Shown here: one piece after another, positions 1 through 12,311 of the stretch
Layout: each line of letters opens with the position of its first letter
Numbering within the stretch: the stretch's first letter is position 1
Assembly (NCBI RefSeq): GCF_026914185.1
Contig: NC_070564.1
Coordinates: 806,001 to 870,000 of the forward strand
Origin: Puccinia triticina
Taxonomy: Eukaryota > Basidiomycota > Pucciniomycetes > Pucciniales > Pucciniaceae
Direction: 5' to 3'
Length of the DNA: 64,000 nt
Made by a program: the position numbers and the translations under genes
Notes under the pieces: model-generated
Told to the model about the DNA's origin: nothing
Databases searched by the model: none
The model's input: only the letters and a program-made list of their open reading frames with translations

Positions 1-455
1 GAAACTGTTCACTTCTTGACTGTAGCAACATTGTTTTCAACGGAATCCAAATGTATTCCTATTTTCATTGCTATCGGTTTCCGGCGCACTACGCAGCTTG
101 CTCGCTCAGATCTTTCCTGCTGTGCAGCAATTGATCTTAGCCACGAGCTACTGAAGTGAAAAGCTTCAACAAAACGCCACTTGACCCAAGCACAGTTTAT
201 TCATCACAAACCAAATTAAAACACAACCGAACTACAATTAAGGGGTTCACAATCAGTTCGACGGATGACGCGTTGCCGATCTCTGCTCGTTCTCACATTA
301 CTCGCAACGTTCACCTTTTTAGTCGCATTTTGGGTTCAACACCCACGCAACCCCCCGCATAACACTATTTGTCACTCCATATCTTCCCAATCCGCCCCTC
401 CTGTATCTCTCCGCTTCTTTTCCAACAACATTTCAACTCACCGCAATTGGCTACA

Positions 456-3400
456 ATGCCGGGTCGGCTCATAAACACGCCCGGAAAAGTGGTGACAAAT
501 CTCGCTTCGAATACCAAGCGCCGCATCTGCGATTCCGTTCAATTTAGCATTCCTCACCGACTTGGGCCTTGCACCGTTCAATGTTCGAAGTGTCAAGCTT
601 TACACTTCCACGAAGAAGCTGCCGTTGCTGACTCCTCGAAGGAGTCAATCAGCTTTTCCACCTGTTGCCAGAAAAATAAAGTTACTCTTCCATCATTCAA
701 CCCGTCGGCTCCTCAATTCCCGTCCGAAATCAAGGATCTATTCGACGGCACAAGTCCAGGTATGTAAAATTCTAAAGTGCACAACTCAACACTGAAACTT
801 TATAACAGATTCCGCAAACTTTGTAGAACTGATACGCATGTACAACAACGCTGTATCATTCACATCACTCGGCGCCAACATCGACTCCTCCGTGCAAGGT
901 CCATACGGGGTTTCAGTCTTCCGCATGTCGAGCGGCTTGGTCCATCTCATCTCAAGTATCGAACCTGTTGACAACCACAACCTGGGTTTTTCACAAATTT
1001 TTGTTGTTGGCGACAGGGGAACCAATGAAGCGCAGCTTCGCGTCGAAAAAGCTCAAGGCCGGGCAGGCGATTCCGGCCGCGGTTCCGCAATGCGACTCTC
1101 AACGGTACAAAAGCTAATGGACTTTCTATATCGGCACAACCCGTACGCTATTGTCTACAAAACCGCCCGCCAAGTCTTGCAGCAAACGGGGGCTCTCACT
1201 TTCAAACTCCAAGGTGTCCCCAGGCCTGGATGCGACCCAAAGCGCTACAATCAACCCACAACGGATGAGGTCGCAGTAATTGTCCGCGGGGCGGGAGACA
1301 TTATCAAAGAGCGACAGATCCTGCTACACCGCGCAGATGGCACCTTGCAAGCAATATCTGACACACACTCCGGTTATTTTCCACTCCGTTATCCTCTCTT
1401 TTTTCCGTTTGGCGAGCAGCAGTGGGATAATCTCTATCAGGCAGTGACCTCGCGTGGTGAGTCCATCATTATCATCTTATTTCGCCAAATACTAACCCCT
1501 CCACAGTTAAAGGTTGAGTTGTTGGATCATTGGAGTGGTTTGCCTTCCTCCTTTTCAAACGACCCCACCACTTTTCCGCCATACTTTCTGGGCGCGCACT
1601 ACTCCAAGAACTTGTTTGTGATATGTATATTTGCGTCGAACGCTCTCGGACCACATTTATTGAGTCAAACCAGAGCAAACTGAAAGCCAACAAATACAAT
1701 GCGTTGATGCGAAGGCTCGAAAACGGCGCCGTACTTGTGGGTAGGAGGGTGATACTGCCCTCAACTTTCATTGGCAGTCCACGATGCATGTCTGAATTAT
1801 ACCACGACGCGATGGCAATAGTTCGAAAGTATGGCCCTCCATCATTGTTTATCACAATGACCGCAAATCCCAATTGGCCCAAAATCTTACTCATCATTCC
1901 AGCTGGAGAATCACCTGCCGACCATCCAACTATCGTATCAAGAGTATTTCACATCAAGATGAAGGCCCTCATGTTTCAACTGCTAAAGATGGGCCGTCTC
2001 GGCAAGGTTCTCGCCTACGTGTCCGTAATAGAATTCCAGAAGAGGGGTCTTCCTCACCTTCATTTGATGGTAACTCTTGACCCCAAAGATCGACCTCTCA
2101 CCCCTGAAGAAGTCGACCGCATCGTTTCAGCCGAAATTCCTGATGAGTTCTTCGAACCTCGCCTTCATCAACTTGTGACGCAATTCATGTTACACGGGCC
2201 TTGCATTGGACGCTCTTGCTGGACTGGCGAGAATTGCAAATCCGGTTACCCAAAACCTTACACTCCTCGCACCGTAATCATTGATGGAGCATACCCAGCT
2301 TACCTCAGGCGCAACAACGGAGCAACAGTCACGAAACACACCACCACATTCACCAATGGGAATGTTGTTCCTTTCAACAAGTTCTTGACTTTAATGTTTG
2401 AATGCCATATCAATGTTGAGATCCCGGTTAATAGTACCGCTATCAAATACCTAATTTACAAGTACATTACGAAAGGCCATGATCGATCATACATGGCAGC
2501 CGACGTAGCGAACGAAGTCCAGGCGTACATTGATGCGCGCTACATCAGCCCTCCTGAAGGTTTGTTTTTTGATCCATTTTTTCCAAGCCACTTTTCTGAC
2601 ACGTGATTCTAGCATGTTGGAGGTTATTCAAGTTTCCTTTATCCGACCGATCCCCCGCCGTAACACGGCTGGAAATTCACGATGCTGGTGAACAACTGGT
2701 CTACTTCGATTCAAATGAGGGCGCTGAAGGGCAGATAAAGTCGGGAAAAGCTTCTCAGACTAGCTTAATCGGATACTTCAAGCTAAACCAGAAAAACTCG
2801 ATCGGCGCGGAAGGCCGGCCGGCGCGATCCCTGCTCTACGAGGAGATCCCTTGCTTTTTTTGGTGGGACAAAGGCAAGAAGGCGTGGCTTCCCCGCAAAA
2901 CAAAATCAGAAGCGGTCGGCAGGATGTTCTCGGTTTCCTTTCTCGCAGGCGAGAAGTTCTACTTCTTCATCGTAAAGGATGCAGATCCCACAAAGAACTA
3001 CGGACTCTTGACGGGCGTCGTGCCAATACTTACCAGATCGCATGCAATTGGCTCGGCTTGCTTGTAGACGATTATCTTTATGACCGGACTCTCCACGAAG
3101 CTTCCTCAGCTCAAACTGGTTACAAGCTCGCCGAAATGTATGCGATGATGTGCATACACTCGCCGCCATCAGACCCCAAAAAGTTGTTCAAGAGGCACTT
3201 TGAGTCGTTCACGGACGATTCTCCACGGCTTGACATGCAGAACCGTTCAAGTCGCACCTTGAGACCAGAGGAACGACGTGTACTCGCCTTATTCCGGTTG
3301 GAGGAAATCCTTCAAGAAATGGGAAGCAATTTAGAAACATGCGGGATCACTATCAGCCGGCCCACAAGCGATCTCTCGGACGTCTCGAACATGAACGCCT

Positions 3401-4883
3401 TGGGAAAGAAGATTTTGCGGATGTCTATGCTCGCCTCCGCGCGAATAAAACACGTTTCAATGCAGCACAACTCAATTTCTTCAATAACGTGAAAAAATCG
3501 TTGACCAAAAAGCAACCTCGCCTGTTTTACTTGGACGGACCCGGCGGAACGGGCAAAACATTTGTCCTCAATTCAATCATAGATTTCGCCAAAACCAAGC
3601 GTTTTCCATTCATTGTGACCGCATCGTCTGGTGTTGCAGCCTTGCTGCTCAGGTTTGGGCAAACAGCTCATTCCGCATTCAAGATCCCCATTGATGCCAT
3701 GAGGAACGTCGAGTGCCCTGTCAAAACCAATTCTTCATTCGCGCAAAAATTAGTCACCGCACGACTCATCATCTGGGACGAAATTGTTACTATCCACAAG
3801 AATTGCATTGACGCCGTTGACCGGACACTTCAGCGCCTCACCTCATCGACGCTACCATTCGGAGCCAAGACAGTTATTTTCTCGGGTGATTTTCGACAGA
3901 CACTACCAGTTGTGAAATACAACGAATTTCCACCCTCATACGCGGCAACAATAAAATCTTCATTAGTCTGGGATCACGTTTCTGAATTCAAGCTGCACCA
4001 GAACATGAGGCTTGCCGCGGCTCTGCGCGGCGCGGCAATGGAAAACAATCAGGTTTTTGCACGGGCTCTTCTCCGCCTTGGCGAAGGTAGAGATCAGACA
4101 ACCGACTTTGGCATTGTACCCCTTGATGGGATGAACGTCGAGTCCTTCCCAAACACGCGCGACATGTCGATTCGCCTCACAGACTTTGTTTACTGCCAAC
4201 TGAATTCAATATCCTCCCGCAGCACAAGTGATGTAGTGGAGTATTTAAATGAAAGATGTATTCTCGCACCCCTCAACCGGGATGTAAAACAACTCAACGA
4301 AGATATTATGAATAGTATCCCTGGCGACGCATCCCCGTTGAAGTCAATTGACACCCCGGATCCGGACGGTTGTGACAGCCTTCCCAAGGAATGTCTCAAT
4401 AAAATCTCAATATCCGGATTCCCTGAACACCTTATCCTCGTCAAGATCGGAATGCCCGTTGTAGTCACTCGCAATATGAACATCAACGGTGGGATCTGCA
4501 ACGGAACACGGATGCTAATTTTAGCATTTTCCCATGTTTATATTCAGGGACAGTTGATGACAGGGCCATTCAAAGGGAGAATAATTATGCTTCCCCAAGT
4601 CAAGTTGCACAATAAAGGATCACCACGCTCCGGACTCAGTTTCTTCAGATACCAGTTCCCAATTACACCTGCGTACGCTATGTCAATCAACAAAGCACAA
4701 GGCCAGACTTTTGGCCGAGTGGGAGTTTATTTGACCACGGACGTATTCTCCCACGGACAACTCTACGTTGCACTGTCCCGCGTTTCCAACGTCGAAAATT
4801 TGCTCGTTGGAAAGCCCCAAGAAAGGGCCGGTGTCGTCAATGTTGTTCATCGTCAAATGTTCGGATCTCATGTGCGTATTTGA
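456..4883 (+). pseudogene. Helitron Rep/helicase (HUH endonuclease plus PIF1-type helicase), frameshifted
   Basis: The Helitron transposase: the Rep part nicks and joins single strands, the helicase unwinds. Read from the ATG at 456 with introns at about 760-808, 1457-1518 and 2560-2612; phases match and the frame is continuous. An N-terminal Cys-rich segment (CSKCQALHFHE) precedes the Helitron-like N domain. The HUH motif is in GLPHLHLMV near 2045-2070 and the two-tyrosine motif is YIDARY near 2526-2543. The helicase has Walker A GPGGTGKT near 3540, a Walker B-type IIWDE near 3770, INKAQGQT near 4686 and VALSRV near 4770. Two frame changes, at about 2955-2975 and 3330-3400, break the frame between Rep and helicase without a fitting intron. 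It therefore looks inactive unless these are assembly errors. Confidence 0.85.
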
Positions 4884-5682
4884 TCACGTGTCCGTAATTT
4901 ATAATTGATCTCACATCTCATTATGCATTGACTATCCACGCAGGCAATTGATCATTCGGATGCGGACGCCCACTAAACACCATCGAACTGCTTTTGATCC
5001 TTCGCGTGAAGCTCCACGTACCCTTCTGTAAACATAATTTGTTGTAATACGTATTGTGAAACAGCAGACAGATGTTCTATAAAGCTAATTTATGCGTTCT
5101 AAGATTGGCGAGTGACACCTGCCAATTCAAGCCTTTTCACCACTGTTCCACAATTTCGACTTGACATTACAAGTCTTGGTTAAGCGGTCCCAATCGCACG
5201 ATTTCATGTGTTTCTCTACATTTGAATGATTAGGATTCACGCCACGACTTGTTTCTACTAACAACAACCCTTTTCTTCATGATTCCTCCTGAACATTGAA
5301 GTAATGTATTTGCGACTCGTCCGGGAATTCCGCCTCCTCACTCTGCTCAGTGTTGCCATTGCATGCCACCATTCGGGGCCGTACGTTTGAAGAATTGTTG
5401 CTCATTACTCCGGCTTGATACGTAGCACGATTTAAATGTTGCAACACACGTTCGCTTGATAGCCCGCCACATGTCTCTCCTAACTAAATATCAATATATG
5501 AATTGTTGCGGTGTACACAAGTCCTGGCCGCAACTCCGCAACACGCGCATGAAATAATAAACTCTCATGACTAACTTAACTTAACAGTGTTGCCATTTAA
5601 AGTAAGAGGGGGGGAAACTTCTCTATGTTGTGGTCGACTTTGGTTGTCAACTGCCGGTGCATGCTATTTTGTGTTACTTGAG
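4884..5682. other. Helitron internal non-coding stretch
   Basis: No ORF with coding character. It separates the helicase stop from the end of the oppositely oriented gene ending at 5683. I see no repeat or structured RNA. Confidence 0.5.
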
Positions 5683-6525
5683 TTAGACAACATCCTCAGC
5701 GCCAGTCGAGTTCCCCCCATATATTTCACCCAAAGTCACCTAAGTAGTCAACCATGTTAGTTATTGCTTACACAAAGATTGAAAACATAAGCGCACCTTA
5801 ATAAGTAACTCTCCAGTTACTGGGCTCACGCCGTCCAAGGCACCAACAAACATTGCGCGGCATGATGATTGAAATATATCACGCGAGGTTATGGCTACAC
5901 GTGACTTGTCTACCAAGTATCGAGCTAAGAACTTGTTGAACGGGGGGGCCTGAAATCCTACATCAGACAAATGGTGAGGCAAGAAAATCGGATCACAGAC
6001 CGACCTGCGCTTTGTGTTCCAATGTGACCTCAGTTATCACTCCTTCACACGTGAATCTGGACCGGTAAGCTTTGACATCACATATCGTTCCAACGCCGGT
6101 GATGTTGACTGGGTCGGCAAATGCAAACGGATCGTCAAGTGGCGTATCCGAGATGACTGCACGATCGTAGTGAAGAACCGGCAAATTGCCACCCCCTACG
6201 ACTATTCCCCGCGCACGATACGTCATGCCCGCCATCAGGTGTACGCCGCAGAAGTCGAGAGCGCGTAGATTAACCGTGTAACAGTGAGCTAACGTTGATG
6301 ACATGCCAGTAACTCTCTGAGAACATTTCGCAAAATCGAAGTTTTCGATAGTCCGCGACTCCGCGTCGTCTCCTGACTGTGCTTGATTGTCAGTACAAGC
6401 ATCTCAAGGAAATGGGGACTACGACTTACGCTTGATATTGGCAGGAAATCGCCGTCGAATTCCATGCGATCTACGGCCGGCGGCTTGTTATACACGACAA
6501 TACATCGATTAGTGGTATCAGACAT
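5683..6525 (-). CDS. Helitron-borne OB-fold-like protein, paralogue 1
   Basis: Unrecognised protein of about 205 residues in four exons on the minus strand: 6525-6430, 6316-6005, 5949-5797 and 5739-5683. All junctions are in phase, although the second donor (GTCGGT) is unusual. The N-terminus has EFDGDFLPIS, matching TFEGLFKPIS of the gene at 9516. The third exon is exactly 51 codons and ends GELLIK; the last exon begins VTLGEIYGG. The 9516 gene has the same last two exons (51 codons ending GRIVVK, then VTAGQVY). The alternating hydrophobic pattern, with strand-like segments and a final G-x-I-x-V-K strand, resembles an OB fold. A single-stranded DNA-binding role is inference from that and from the Helitron context. 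Confidence 0.6.
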
Positions 6526-7945
6526 CGCAGCTAGAATCTATTCAACGTCGTAAGGCAAGATCTGTGATTCGATTTTCTACTTTTGTGGAAATGGAAAGCG
6601 TCAAACCTACGAGATAGATACTGATTAGTTGATGAACGAGGACCCTCATATCACAGCGTCAGCGGCCTCCCAAACATGTGAGCATTGACATTCATTAATG
6701 CTCCACCTACAATTTCAATCGGGCATGCACATTTGATTATGTCCTGCAGCCAACGCTAAACTCAGGTTACGCGAAACTTGTCCGTCGACAACAGCAAAAC
6801 CCAGAGATCAATCAACAAGGAGGCTTCAAAGGCCAAGACCGTCATCAAATAGGCATGCTCGCCTTTGCTTACAACTCAAAAAATCCGGAAAACAATAAAA
6901 TTATGCAGTTATTTCATCTCACATCGTTATTTGTTTTGACATCGCTATTTGTCGCGGGAACGCATGTCATGCTTCTATGCCTGGTTAGTGGCCGCTTGTC
7001 TGTTATTTGTTCGAATCTTGGCTGTTCACCCTGACTTCGTGTCAACGATAGTGGCGTGGGATCGCCAAATTTTGGGACCCGCAGCTGCCACTCAGGGAGA
7101 GATCTTAAACACAGAGGGTCGCTGATGGCGGAAGACGTTCAGTTGTGACTTTTCACATTTTTTTTGATATTTCACGCAGGATCCGCAGTACTCATTCTTT
7201 AAGCATTCACATATACCTTTAGAGATTAAGAAGTTCCATGTGAAATCAATCAACTCTACTTTTGGGATTCCAGCTATCGACCCGATGCGGGGAGTTCAAG
7301 CTGATGGCACAAGTAATCAGCAAAATTCCAAGTACGAACGGCATGTAGCGATGACATCCAGTATGCGTCGCGGCATTCTTGGAGCCAGATGTTGCATGGT
7401 TTCAACCGGCCGCCGTGGAAGAGTGAAACCTGAGTAATCTATTTAATAAATGCTACATACATATGCAACAGATGATGCATTTCCGGCGCGTCAGGGTATA
7501 ATGTCATATTCGGCAGAGTTGAATCTCTCGATTCAGGATGGTACTCACCTCGTCTTGGACCAAACAAAGGTAAATTTGCGACTCAACAGGGGTGCAAACC
7601 ATTATGGTTTTGCCTCACTATTAACATGATTCATAATCTACCATTCAACTTCCCCACGGTTATTTTGTTTCTGGTAATCAATTCCTCGGCATAATCACGC
7701 GGCGAGCTCAGGACGCTGATTTTTTTCATCTTAAACCTTAACGTGTCTCGTGATGAACGCCATTCAAGTTCACGTTGGGGCCGATTGGGGAATACCCAGT
7801 TTTTCAGCTTTTACGTGTGTTATATTAGGTATTGCGCCGGCTAAGTAATGGTTACTCTTGCAAGCCGATTGAGCTTCGCCGGCAATACACGCTTTGCTGC
7901 GTGCCACTAACACTTTTCTTTGAAACTCAAATTTGTGCTCAGGCG
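6526..7945. other. Helitron internal non-coding stretch
   Basis: About 1.4 kb between two divergent genes (start codons at 6525 on - and 7946 on +). It must hold both promoters, but I see no convincing box. No coding or repeat signal was found. Confidence 0.5.
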
Positions 7946-8944
7946 ATGTCGGGCCCGCAGATGTCATTCCCGTTAAGGCTTATCACGATGAACACCCCAA
8001 AAGGCCAAGAAGTTCAGATACTGGTGGAAGAGCTGATGGACTGTTACAAATTTGACATAGCACATCACATTTGCGACGTTCGTAAAGGTAGTCAAAAATT
8101 GAACGACTTCATTGAATTGAACCCTAATGGTAAGGCTTTCCGGTTCGGCTATATAGTCAGATTATTTGACCACTCCCCTACACTTGTAGGCAAAATTCCC
8201 GTTTTGATTGATAACAATCAAACAGCCATCAATACGCAGTCGGCGCCGTTTTGCGTCATGGAGTCTGGAGCAATTAGTCAAGTCAGTTTCTTGACCACTT
8301 TGTGTTGTGTGATTCTAATAACCAGCTCAGGGCATTTACTCGCAATCCCGTAGTATTTATGTTCCCGTATAGATCAGAACAACAATTTCAGGTTTGCAGA
8401 TTGCACTCAATCATCTGAAATGGAACAATGGATTTCGTGGGGCCTTTCCCACTTGGGAATATTGGTTGAAGAATGTATTCATTTTGCGCGTAAGTTATCC
8501 TCAATTATTAATTGCAATTGTGGCTGTTCACTGATGTTCGATGTCAGGGCGCGTAACACAGGTTATGCTTCAACACGCGACACTTATTCCATAGAATATT
8601 ACCAAAATCAAATACTTGAAGCATTCGATGAGTTGGAGCAGCATCTCGCCCAGCGTGCCTCAATTGTTGCAAGAAGTTACATTGCAGGCCTAGGGAGTGG
8701 AAAGTACTCTTTAGCAGACATGGCGATTTGGCCGTAAGTACAAGCGTGGATATCTAGAGCCATTGGCTATTTCTGATTCCAATTCCTCATATTTGACATG
8801 CGTCTATTCAGTTGGATAAATGTTAGCCACCTCTGCGGGTTTGATGAGGGGGTCCTTAATCGTTTTCCTCACATCCGCTCATGGATGAAGTGTGTAGGTT
8901 CGCGACCAGCAGTGATCGCAGGTTGTTCAAGCAAATACGAGTAA
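7946..8944 (+). CDS. Glutathione S-transferase-like protein (Ure2-like GST) carried by the Helitron
   Basis: A cytosolic GST-family protein, which would conjugate glutathione or act as a thiol reductase. Seen: the N-terminal thioredoxin-like domain starts after ATG 7946 (second ATG at 7961). It shows NTPKGQEVQILVEEL, ELNPNGKIPVLIDN across an intron at 8130-8189, and then the ESGAI glutathione-contact motif. The C-terminal helical domain follows: EQWISWGLSHLG, a splice at about 8490-8547, LGSGKYSLADMAIWPW across a splice at 8734-8811, and FPHIRSWMKCVGSRPAV. The exon join near 8280-8400 is unclear. The stop at 8942 overlaps a GTAAGT, so a further exon is possible. Helitrons commonly capture host genes, so a host origin is likely. 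Whether it still works is unknown. Confidence 0.75.
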
Positions 8945-9515
8945 GTGAGCAGTATAGTGTTAAATTACCGGTTGAGTGCCTTACCGTCAATTTCTGATTG
9001 ATCTATCCTCTTTTCAAGGATCACGGGGTAAATGGAACTTTTTCATTGTTGAGCGGGATATCCGCTAACACAATAATACATCAACTACCCTGTATGTATG
9101 TTTTTCAATTAAGTTATGCAAATTATCAACATGGGTCGCCCACGACATGGGACTATAATTTACTCTGACTATTAGCTGTCAATGTGTCACACCCGCGATT
9201 AGCCATGAGTTGAGTGACTGGATTGGAAGATCAACGGCAAATGATGAGGCGCGAAACGGGGTAATAATGATGCTCATGCGCAGAAAGAGATGTTGCTCGC
9301 ATTGGATTAATTTTCCTCACCGTTTTTTAATCAATAACTGCAAGGCTCAGGGACAGAGCTTCCAGCCCGGAGTTTGCGTGGAAGGAGGAGATAGGTTGAA
9401 CTAGAATGATTTGCTTGCCAAATCATTATTTCATCATTTTATCACTACTGCTCGCCGCAATCATTCATAACAATATCAAATTTTCATCATTGCACTTCAA
9501 CAACACAGGCTAACC
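8945..9515. other. Helitron internal stretch with a possible helicase remnant
   Basis: Mostly non-coding. It contains the short helicase-like fragment listed separately; nothing else was recognised. Confidence 0.4.
9300..9404 (+). pseudogene. Possible remnant of a second Helitron helicase C-terminus
   Basis: One frame reads NNCKAQGQSFQPGV, close to the INKAQGQTFGRVGV motif of the helicase at about 4686-4727. Flanking codons lack further helicase similarity and the next motif (VALSR) is missing. It would be a decayed fragment, perhaps from an older nested Helitron. Short length makes chance similarity possible. Confidence 0.35.
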
Positions 9516-10344
9516 ATGGCTTCAAACCTTACAGAAGGAAGCGTATCAATTGAGGCAAATGGCGAACCGTACAGTCCCGACTCATGCATTACTTTCGAGG
9601 GGTTGTTCAAACCTATAAGCATTGTAAGGGCATTCACTGCAAGTTGATTAGTTTAATACTAACAATCAACTTTACTCAGAAGGGTTATCACGACGAAAGG
9701 CGTGGAAGACCTGCCACTCCCTTCAGAAGAGCTTTGTTGAAGGGATCCGGCGAATTCGTCAACGGGACATCCCTTTTTCCCGTCAGGTTGTCGCCATTGG
9801 CGTTTTCAATCTTTGTCGTCCAACCCGATTCGGTATATTCAATTCGAGGCGAAATTTGGGGTATCGATGACAAGTTGAACATCAACATGGTGTTCAACAC
9901 TAACAACGCTAGGGTGGTTATCTGCGAATCCAGCGATCAATTCACTTCATCTTCTTCGGTTACGGGCGGCGGAACTATAGATCAGTCTTCAAAAATACAA
10001 TGCAACGGTTCGACCGAACGCACGTTGACAAAGGCGGTAGTAAGACATCGTTTGGTGAGCTTTTCACGTGATTCTACGACAATCTGGGGTTAAACATTTT
10101 GTCCAGCGACCCAGCGAACCTTCACTTCTTGTAGATTACTTCATAAGCGATGACGCAACAAAAGTCGATGCTCAAGTTAAATTCCGCAAAGGTGATTGGT
10201 TTTTATGCCGTGGGCTGCTTCAAGGAGTCGACTTGATCTCAGGTCGAATAGTTGTCAAGGCATGTTCCTCATATCTACTCATCTGATATTGGCCATTGCT
10301 AACTTTACCACCAGGTCACCGCAGGGCAAGTTTATCCGAAATGA
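9516..10344 (+). CDS. Helitron-borne OB-fold-like protein, paralogue 2
   Basis: Unrecognised protein of about 221 residues. Exons are 9516-9623, 9680-10054, 10107-10259 and 10315-10344. The last intron would start with GC rather than GT (GCATGT), a known minor donor class, and the intron before it starts GTGAGC. N-terminal TFEGLFKPIS matches paralogue 1. Exon 3 is 51 codons, with FRKGDWFLCRGLLQGVDLIS then GRIVVK, and parallels paralogue 1 (FVGALDGVSPVTGELLIK). The terminal exon VTAGQVYPK parallels VTLGEIYGG. A Ser-rich linker lies at about residue 112. The start was chosen as the first ATG after an in-frame stop. The nucleic-acid-binding role is inferred from OB-like patterning only. Confidence 0.6.
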
Positions 10345-11033
10345 ACACTATTGTTGAAAAGATTTTTCTGGTGTCTTGCTTAGCCTCAATTATATGGCAC
10401 TTATTGAACTTCCATGCAATGAATTGTTTACACCGTCCACTTGACAGTGGTTTCGTTCACAGCATGTATAACGCAATGTGACTCACCGAGTCAAGGGCTT
10501 TTTGTGAAGTTAAGCAGAACCACGCCTATCATAAGATGAGACCAGGGACCTTTGCTGCTCGCTGTTTTTCACGAGTTTTGTCAAGGCAACATGTTTTGGT
10601 CATAGCTGGACAGAGCTGCCTTATGTTCAACTAAACTACGTAATTTTCATTTGTTCTCAGTCAAATGTTGGACGCTACTGTTTTGATATCGTCACTGGTC
10701 GATGCGAGCGCACTAGCTATGAACATTTCAAATTTTTGCCTGGCCCGTGAGGCGCTGGGCTCTATGATAGGGTAGACGTGGGGTGACAAAAAAACTAAAG
10801 CATCATCATTTTTGGTTCGGTCAAAGTATCTCCACACACGCGGGCCAGCCTGGAGCAGGCCAATTGATCAACAACTGATTCATTCTAATTGCCGGTTGTA
10901 TCAAATTATAACTGGTCCAGTTCATGGTTTGTGGAAAGTTGGCGCTTTTATTCCTACATCATCTGCATCAAGGAGAGGTGTTTGAGGCCAACAACTTTCT
11001 GCACTCCTTAATCCCTTGCAACGCTTTCCGGTC
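10345..11033. other. Helitron internal non-coding stretch
   Basis: No supported gene or repeat in about 690 bases between two tandem paralogues. Confidence 0.5.
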
Positions 11034-11871
11034 ATGTCAACACAAACATCATTCGATTCACCTTATTTTCTCACAGATAGACAAGCAGGGTCAGATTATC
11101 TTCAATTTGAAGTCGGATTGAAACTCGGCAAGAAAGTTAGTTTTTGGTTTGACACGACCCGAGGATGTTCATGTGTAGGGAGAGGAATGGCTGACTTTGG
11201 TGTTCAGTTTCAGTTCGAAGACGAGAGCGGAAATATTTGCAATCATTACTTGTTGAAGCACGGCAAAACTCATCGAGGTCCCGGCAATATTCTGGTAAAT
11301 GGCGACGACGTTCTGGCGGATCCTATCACCATAATGGCACCAAGCTTAGCCGACTTTGGACATGACCTCGCTTCCGGTGAATGGTACGTACTTAAGGGGG
11401 CTGTCGAGAGGAACTTCGGTGGGACCACTGAGTGGAGGTTCAACCCCCTGATGGCCGCAAGAAGTGGGCAGTTGGAGTTGGCGTTCGCGCCAAGGCCATT
11501 GATGATTACCGGATCTGGCGCGTTGAAATCGGTCGAAAGTGTCGTCGATTCGGAGCGGCGAGTTATAGTTGAGCATGAGGTGGTGGTTACGCACATTTTG
11601 GGGGTATGTGAGGTCAGCTGATACTGGAAAACGGGTACTAACATATCTGTGTAGGATTCGTGCTTGCCTGTTGATGTGACAGTGATTGTGAAACCACACG
11701 ACATGCCTGGCGAGATGAGTGAATCATTTTTTCCCGGGACAAAGGTTGTTTTTTCGGGTGTTCATGTTGGCGGAACGGGTGAAGGCGGTAGGATAACGGT
11801 TGAGGTTTGTTTGGCTTTTTTGTTGATTGTTGGGGATGACGTTGACGTTTCATTATTCCAGGCCTGGTAGC
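11034..11871 (+). CDS. Helitron-borne OB-fold-like protein, paralogue 3
   Basis: Unrecognised protein of about 242 residues. Exons are 11034-11603, 11655-11804 and 11863-11871; a TACTAAC branch-like site lies in the first intron. The 50-codon second exon holds a strand-rich block (VDVTVIVKPHDM, then FPGTKVVFSGVHVGG, ending GRITVE). It lines up with the 51-codon exon of paralogues 1 and 2. The large first exon includes FGVQFQFEDESGNICNHYLL and a second strand-rich block GEWYVLKGAVERNFGGT, which could be another OB-like unit. The last exon is only two codons and a stop. Nearest the Helitron 3' end. Function not shown by any catalytic motif. Confidence 0.6.
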
Positions 11872-12311
11872 GGAGTTGTGACGAGCTTTGTGTTTACGCT
11901 GTTGTGGCGGGTGATTTGTTTGACATTTGCTTGCTTTTGTGTTGTTCATTTTGATGGCGGAAATATTTCCTTTGGTGGGCGTGGATACATGGGTTCGCTC
12001 GCTCGTGTGAGTCCGGGAGTTCTTTCGTGTTTGGGGTGGGCTGGAGGCCGGCGGAGGTGCTGGCAATGGGGGGGGAGGGTTGGCGAGTGGTTGGGGGTGA
12101 GGCGACGACGGTTATGTCGCCGGCGGCCGGTGCAAGCAGTGGGACCGTCGGGTTTATGATTTCTAGGGCGGAGGGGCGAGTAATGCGTGAAGAGTTCCCG
12201 CGCTGAGCAAATTCAAACCTCTTTTTGTGCGGGCCTGTGAGGTCACAATCCTGTTGGGATGGAGGGTTTTCATTGCGGGTGAGGGGACGGAGGGGGGGGC
12301 TCCGCCCTGCG
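11872..12311. other. Helitron 3' subterminal region
   Basis: GC-rich, G-tract-rich DNA leading to the terminus. It holds no gene. The G runs near 12065-12100 and 12285-12300 are notable but not diagnostic. Confidence 0.5.

Noticed and set aside
6014..6268. 84-codon plus-strand frame
   Set aside because: Antisense to exon 2 of OB-like paralogue 1, whose exon pattern matches the other two paralogues.
11638..12066. 142-codon minus-strand frame opposite paralogue 3
   Set aside because: Low-complexity Pro/His/Gln text antisense to a spliced gene; no start context or splicing support.
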